Positions 58,327 through 64,000 of a stretch of DNA of 64,000 nt are shown here, piece after piece. The stretch comes from Neurospora tetraspora (taxonomy: Eukaryota > Ascomycota > Sordariomycetes > Sordariales > Sordariaceae), in the NCBI RefSeq assembly GCF_033439725.1, contig NW_026944384.1, positions 930,001 to 994,000 on the forward strand. The letters run 5' to 3'. The notes under the pieces were generated by a model that was not told the origin of the DNA, ran no database searches, and saw only the letters and a program-made list of their open reading frames with translations. A program made the translations under genes and the position numbers. How positions within the stretch are numbered: the first letter of the stretch is position 1; each line of letters opens with the position of its first letter.

Positions 58327-59391
58327 TCGGTAATATCGGTCGGTGACTAACATGGGGCACTTTACGCATGTCATGATCTTTCTTTTCCTTCACAGGTATT
58401 GCCCTTCTCTTTCTCTTTCTTTTTTGTTTGTTGACAAGTCGGCACTGTTTGCATTTTGGTATTACCCCCGTCTGTTGCATCGACTTGTATACCTCTCGCT
58501 GGTTGAGGATGGATATTGGTCGTCTTTGTTTACTTTACCCCTGATTCCTGTATCAGCCAGTCTTGTACTCTTTCCCCACCTCTGCCGTAATGTTAGCCAG
58601 GAGTTGGGCTTGGACAAAGAGGGCTGGCCGCTCATCCAACCAATGTTCGGGGGCAGAGGGGGGAAGCCCCTTTCCATTTGGTACTAGTTTGGTATAGCTT
58701 GGGCTTCTTCATCGGACTCTGCGGGACGGAGCCTTATCATGGGGATCGGTTGCATACCATAGGTCTTCGATATTTCTTTCATCCTTTCTTTCCTTACCGT
58801 TAGCAGTCTCCTGTACACGTGGAGTCTGGAATACAGCTTGTTCCTCGCATTTCAATTTTGTCACAGTAAAGGACGAGGCAGCTATAGGAATACGACATTC
58901 CGACCGCCCATACATCCTTCCACTCACGGATGATCACCCGGGCACACTGATCTGATTCATGCACGTCCGATTCGACCTTTTCAGCCACCATTGCTTGGCC
59001 CCTGACGGGGATGTTGATGCAGAAATATTATATCGAATATTGTTGACATGGACGCCATGCGTTGTGTGGCACGTACGCCCCATCTACCTATAAATAACCG
59101 CTCTCCCATCTAGTCCATGTCGTGTCAGGCCATCATTACTATACATACGCCGCATCCTCTTCTCTACTTTTACCACTTGTCCATACAGCGGATCGAATAT
59201 CCGGCATACCGCTCGGTCTCTCGTCGACCAAAAGCGTAACCGACGACGGTTCATGTGCGCATGAGGCAGCATGCCTATCCGAGACTGTGTGTGGCCGGCC
59301 ACCCCCTTGTGCTTTGCCGCTGATTGTAGGTAGGTTTTCTGTTTTCGTTTGTTGTTCAAAAGCTTTTCCCATATCAAGTCGTCGTCGTCGC
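58327..59391. other. Intergenic, about 1 kb
   Basis: CT-rich near 58380-58440, otherwise featureless; the right part is the 3' flank of the AP-1 mu gene. No gene seen. Confidence 0.4.
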
Positions 59392-60945
59392 TCATACCGC
59401 GTCGGGCAGTCTGACGGCGATATCTCCTGACTGCGTGATGTATCGGACCCAAGGCAGGGAGGGGTATTGTAGCTGTTTAGGTTTCAAGTCAGTATGCCGT
59501 ATCCAGACAAGGGGGGGAAATAGGAAATTAGGGGGAAGCTCACCTTTGGCTCCGTAATCTTCAAATACCGCACCTGAATCCCGCTCGTCGTGAAATATGG
59601 AATCTCAAACTTGACCTGAATCGGCCTCTTGGCTCCCTTCCCGGGGGCGCCGACACCACCCATACTACCACCAAATCCACCCGTCATGCCACCGCCATGC
59701 TCATCATCGCCCCTGACACTCGGCAGTCCCAGCTCCGCGCGCATCAGGAACTCCTTGCCGCCGCCAAACTGCTTGATCTTCCACACGATCGCGCTCTTCT
59801 CGGGCGCGTAGTGCACGCTCCCCACGTTCGTCCGGAACCGCGGCGTGTCGGCGTCGTCGGGCACGGGCACAATGATCTCCACGTTGTTGGCCGTCGAGCG
59901 GCGCTTGAACTGCGCGCGCGCTTTGAGCATGTACTCGATTCGGGAGCCGGAGTGGGACTCGACCACGCACTCGACCCAGATCAAGGGTTTGACTTGCGTG
60001 TTCAAGCGGTAGGACATGAGCTCGAACTCGCCGTCGGGCGGGATGAAGGAGATGGTGCGGTCGTTTTCGAAGCGCGAGAGGCGCACGCACTGGTGGAACT
60101 TGACGTCTTCCATCTCGATGGCCTTGCCGCGCGTGGTGCGCCCCGTGGTCTCGAACATGACCTTGTCGTTTAGCCCCAGGCGCAGCTCGGGCATGCCGGA
60201 GAGGTAGCACTTCATTTTGATGGCGCCCAAGATTTCGGACCGCAAAACGTTGCCGTTGGCCGAGACAAGCAGGTTGAGGGACTCGATCACGTCCAAAAAG
60301 ACTTCGTTCTTGCGGTAGCGGATGCCCTCGGACCGCCACGAGACGGCGTTGGTGACGGCGATGGGCGGGCGCGCTTGGATCTCCAGCTTGTGCGACTCTT
60401 GCGTGATGTACTCCTGCAGGATCTTGGACTCGGTCGTTTGCGGGTAGCCAAAGTCCATCATCTCGTCCAGGAGCTCGTAGATGATGACGAAGTTGTCCCG
60501 GATCGATTCTTCTTCCAAAGCTTTGAAGTACTCGGTGAAGACCTCGACGATCTTGTGCAGGAAGAGCAGGATCTCGGCGGCGTTGGTGTTGCGTTTTGTG
60601 AGGGCGAGGAGGTAGAGGTTGTTGTGGCGGATGTAGAGGTACTATGTATGACGGAAGTGTTTAGTATTTGTGGCCCAAGAGGTTCTCGCAGCGTAATAAC
60701 ATACGTTGATACCCTCGTGGGAAAAGCATGGTGGTACGGCGGAGGACTCTTCTTCGGCTTCGCTTAATAGGATAGGGAACTTCTCGACGGCGGACATGGG
60801 AATATCACCGCGGTAGTTACGGGCAAGGAGAGTCTAAGTGAGGCGCATTGGGCGGTCAGCTTGGATGCTTTGGTTATTTCGCGACACCAGGATAGCAGTT
60901 TCCCACCTTGCCCTTGAGATCTAGGAAGAAAATGGCGGATGCCAT
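59392..60945 (-). CDS. AP-1 clathrin adaptor complex mu subunit, 4 exons
   Basis: Exons 60945-60907, 60833-60705, 60641-59544 and 59472-59392 join in frame to 448 residues, the usual length. Introns are 73, 63 and 71 bp. Residues 1-140 form the longin-like domain, opening MASAIFFLDLKGK then TLLARNYRGDIP, both diagnostic of Apm1, with YLYIRHNNLYLLALTKRN after the second intron. The mu homology domain follows (about 170-448), with SWRSEGIRYRKNEVFLDVIE, CYLSGMPELRLGLNDKV, FIPPDGEFELMSYRL and, near the end, FTTSGIQVRYLKITEPK. The last exon gives LQYPSLPWVRYITQSGDIAV, completing the Yxx-phi cargo-binding domain. The subunit recognises tyrosine sorting signals in clathrin coats at the trans-Golgi network and endosomes. 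A Gly-rich insert (GGGMTGGFGGSMGGVG) interrupts the mu homology domain, as in other filamentous fungi. Confidence 0.96.
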
Positions 60946-63900
60946 GGTGGGCGGTCGTGTCTGTTGTCTGGGGAAATCGAGTATAGAGAGCTGTTGTCGT
61001 CGGCGTCGTGGTCGAGGAGAAGGTGTCGACGGAAACGGAGGAGGGGCACTGGAAGTACAAGGCGCAAGCTACGATTAGGGGGGGTATCGAGTAGGCGCGA
61101 GCGCCAAAGGGGGTTCGAAATCGGTTCGTCAATGGGCTATATCATGCGCCGTGGAGGTTGAATATCCCGTCGAGGAGCTGAGGGTCAAAAAGTAACAAGT
61201 ATCACCGTCGTCGTTGTCAAAAGTGTAGCGCGGGCGAATTACAATATCATAGACGAGTGATCGCGACAAGTGGTGACAAGCGATGCATCCAGATCTCGAA
61301 AGCACAGGCCAAGAACACCCTGGCGGCCAGCAATGCCAGCCCAGAGCTCAGCACCAAGCACCACCCGACGGCAGCACCAGCAATGCCAAGCACTCGTGGT
61401 CAGCGAGGTTCCCCTTTGACATGGCTGAACAAGCTTCTTTTGCTCCAGCTGTCTGTCAGCTGGCCCCTAAAGTCCAGGCACATCCCCTCGGCGCAAGGCT
61501 CAACATCTGTTCCGGTGGAAGGAAGTGGGGCAGATTTTCGATTTCGGATCTGCCCCACCCGAACTTTTGTCGGTGTTTTCGAGAAAAAGGTCTGTGCTTC
61601 TCTGGCAGATCCACCCAAAATTCCCCGTTCCTCACAAGTATTTTAGAAAGCCTTTCGTCGTTTCAATCTTGCACTTTCTTCTCCTCTTTTTTTTCTCTTC
61701 AACGCGTCCTCAGACAGTGCCGAACATCGCAATGCACATCGGCTCCGGCATTCTGTCGGGGTTCGAACCGTGTCCTATGGTGATTCTGCGATTTCGCGAC
61801 GCGGAGAAGAAGGGGATTTATTTCTTCAAATGGCTCCATAAGAGCTGCCCATGTACGTTGTCTTCTTTTGAAGATGACCAAGATTACTAGGGCGGCGTCA
61901 GAGGTTCCACACATTCCATCGCCGTAAAACTTTTTGGTGTTTTGACCTTTTTGACTTGATGTTGATCGTTGTGTTGCGCCAAGTGCATTTTTCTCACATC
62001 GTTCTACGTCGCCGGAGACCCGTGTCCCCTACGGAGACGGAGGTCTGTCCACGCCGGCCAAGCCGGTATCAATGATCTCGTTTTCGGGATCGGGGCAGTC
62101 ATTTCTATGCTCCTTGGCCGGGAGGACGGGAGACGGATGAAAACTTGGAAGCGGACCTGTTCAGTCGGCCCGTTGCACTCGGGATGCTTCCACTCTCCGG
62201 TGATTAGTGATCGATATCACCACACACTGCCGAAAGTCAATGCCGCAGCGCCAAATTCCGCACGTGATGATCAGATGGTGGTTATGGATGGTGCTCCCAT
62301 GGCGGTGGTGGTGGTCTTTTTGTTAGTCCTCGCCGTTGAGCCAGTCGACCAGCCGTGCCAGCCATGCCAACCAGCTGGACCGTTATCTGTCTCTGGACGA
62401 GACATCCCATCTCGGTAGCTTCGCCGAACCAGCGTTTTTTGTTTGCGTGATGGTGTTTGCTTTTTTTTTTCCTCCTCTAGCTCCTCGCTTGATCAGTGTG
62501 GCTGGACTCCTGGACCCTCACTTTCGGGGAGAGCGAGAAAACTTCCGCAACATGGGGAATCCAAGTGGGTGTAGAGACATGGGAAACTTGATTCGAATTT
62601 CAGGCACGATCTTCCGGAATACGGATTTATCAGCGATACTGGCCATGTCTTGAAAACCCTGAAAGGCTGCTGGTGTGCACATCAATCTCATCAGTGTGAG
62701 TCGTGGGAGTCCGTGGGAGGGATTGGGGAGCTTCGATGGGATGCAGGGAAACGGAAAGTGGCCGTGAGAGGAAATAATCGACAGTCTTTGGCCTTGCATG
62801 TGATGGTGGATCAACAGGCCATCCCTGGGACTTTGACAAAGGGCTTCCGTTTGGTGGCTTCTGTCCGTTTTACCTAACACGTGCTGGATACGATAGGCGG
62901 TTTTGCTCCTCGTCGCCTGAAGTTGCTGTCTTGGGATAAGACTTGATCAAAAGTACGGGCGGTAAGTCTGATATCATATGTCACTATATCCAAATTGCTG
63001 GGATGCAGTTGATGAGATGATGCCGATCGTACCGTCGAGACTCGTCATCATCTCACATGTTGCATCCTTCTCTTCTTCTTATGCCATGTTGTGTGTTGTC
63101 TCTTTTTCTCCCACTCCCTTTTCGCCAGCCCCGTTTCTTGGTGTTTGGTTCCAACTCGAGGCCCGAATGCTTGGACCCCGCGGCGATTGATGATTGTTGG
63201 TAGCAAATACACATGGTAGAGTAGTAGGATTGACGGCCAAGGGAGGGGCAACTGGGCAGGGGGGAAACGTTCGAAAGGGGCCAAGAGGGCGAGGGGTTCG
63301 CGATAGCAACAGAAACAGCATCAACCTCACGATGAATGGCGTCTTTGCTTTTTTACCCCAGCCCAGCAGCACCCATTAAATCCAGCGCAGAGTTGCAGCA
63401 CGGCGTATGGGGTACATACAGCGTACATGTAGGTGGTATACGTAGCAGCAGCTAATGCACAGCATCAGGGCAGGTCAACGTGCACGGTTGCAATGGGCTC
63501 GCGGTGGTGTCAATCATGTCTGATACCGATCGTGGGATGGCATCGCAAGTGTGATTTGTGGGGTCTCGTTGGAGTGTTAGCAAGACGGGGATTGGATCTG
63601 AAAACAGCTGAAAGCCACGGCAGCAACCCTCAATGCGGATTGCCCAACAGCTTTTCGGGGAAGAAAACGAAACAAACCACAGCTCCGTTGGGCGTCCAGT
63701 GTGTGTCCAGTGTGAAGCTGACAAGCAGACAATCGAGCACAAGAGTGGAAGCAATGAATAATTCCAGCCTCGGAGACCGCTTGTACTTTGCGGCCGCCTG
63801 ACCTTGACGTGACATTCTTTTCCGGAATGGCGGGTTTTGCGGTTAGCTGGAACAAATTGCCCTTGGCACTAGGAAGACCAAGAAACAACACCATCACGTT

Positions 63901-64000
63901 AGGTATCAGATATGGGAACTGGTCCCGATTTAACCTTTTCCGAGAACTTGGTAAGCCCTTCTTACACAGTCCTGTTTAACTCGGGTTATTCTAGCATAGT
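60946..64000. other. Terminal 3 kb, no supportable gene
   Basis: Short overlapping frames. The most protein-like is a 52-codon frame from ATG 61732 (MHIGSGILSGFEPCPMVIL) with a donor gtacgt at 61853, which could be the first exon of a small gene, but no continuation was found. A T-run lies at 62461-62470. The window may end before the next gene begins. Confidence 0.4.

Noticed and set aside
61740-61800. tRNA-like ggggttcgaaccgtg box
   Set aside because: It resembles a T-arm B box, but no acceptor, D arm or anticodon stem can be folded around it.

Overview
The window looks like a chromosome segment of a filamentous ascomycete, most likely a Sordariomycete of the Neurospora/Sordaria type. The evidence is short GT-AG introns (mostly 44-98 bp) with CTRAC/CTAAC-like branch sites, tRNA genes with introns after position 37, long intergenic spaces, a fungal CBM1 cellulose-binding module, and two islands of extreme TA-rich DNA. 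Repeat differences in those islands are C-to-T/G-to-A, the mark of repeat-induced point mutation (RIP). No bacterial-type operon, CRISPR array or complete secondary-metabolite cluster was seen.

Layout. 0.9-2.5 kb: an FAD-dependent aromatic monooxygenase. 2.9-7.75 kb: RIP-mutated repeat island holding a dead Tc1/mariner-type transposase on the minus strand. 8.2-9.4 kb: a periplasmic-binding-protein-like protein with a mitochondrial-type leader. 9.7 and 10.6 kb: tRNA-Ala(TGC) and tRNA-Ser(GCT). 11.2-13.6 kb: a truncated DUF3237-like secreted ORF converging on an aberrant cytochrome P450. 15.4-17.1 kb: an MFS permease of the allantoate/Dal5 type. 17.1-24.5 kb: about 7.4 kb without a supportable gene. 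24.5-26.1 kb: SRP54. 27.4-28.5 kb: a single-pass membrane protein with an Apple/PAN-like end. 29.0-29.95 kb: a DUF829/TMEM53-like hydrolase.

30.2-35.2 kb: a short hAT-like DNA element with perfect terminal inverted repeats and an 8-bp target duplication, split by a RIP-mutated LTR retrotransposon fossil with its own 5-bp target duplication. 35.7 kb: tRNA-Ala(CGC). 36.2-37.3 kb: acyl-CoA thioesterase-like protein. 39.8-40.7 kb: orphan protein. 42.1-43.4 kb: PAP2 lipid phosphatase. 45.3-45.7 kb: small secreted cysteine-rich protein with two tandem modules. 46.1-47.1 and 48.3-49.5 kb: two unrelated alpha/beta hydrolases. 51.4-52.85 kb: secreted glucuronoyl esterase (CBM1-CE15). 54.0 kb: tRNA-Glu(TTC). 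54.4-58.3 kb: orphan coding sequence, only partly resolvable. 59.4-60.9 kb: AP-1 clathrin adaptor mu subunit. The last 3 kb hold no supportable gene.

The genes do not form an obvious pathway. SRP54, AP-1 mu and the tRNAs are housekeeping; the glucuronoyl esterase, small secreted protein, monooxygenase, P450, permease and esterases suit a plant-biomass saprotroph. Most exon boundaries given were checked by reading frame across the junction; no database search was possible.
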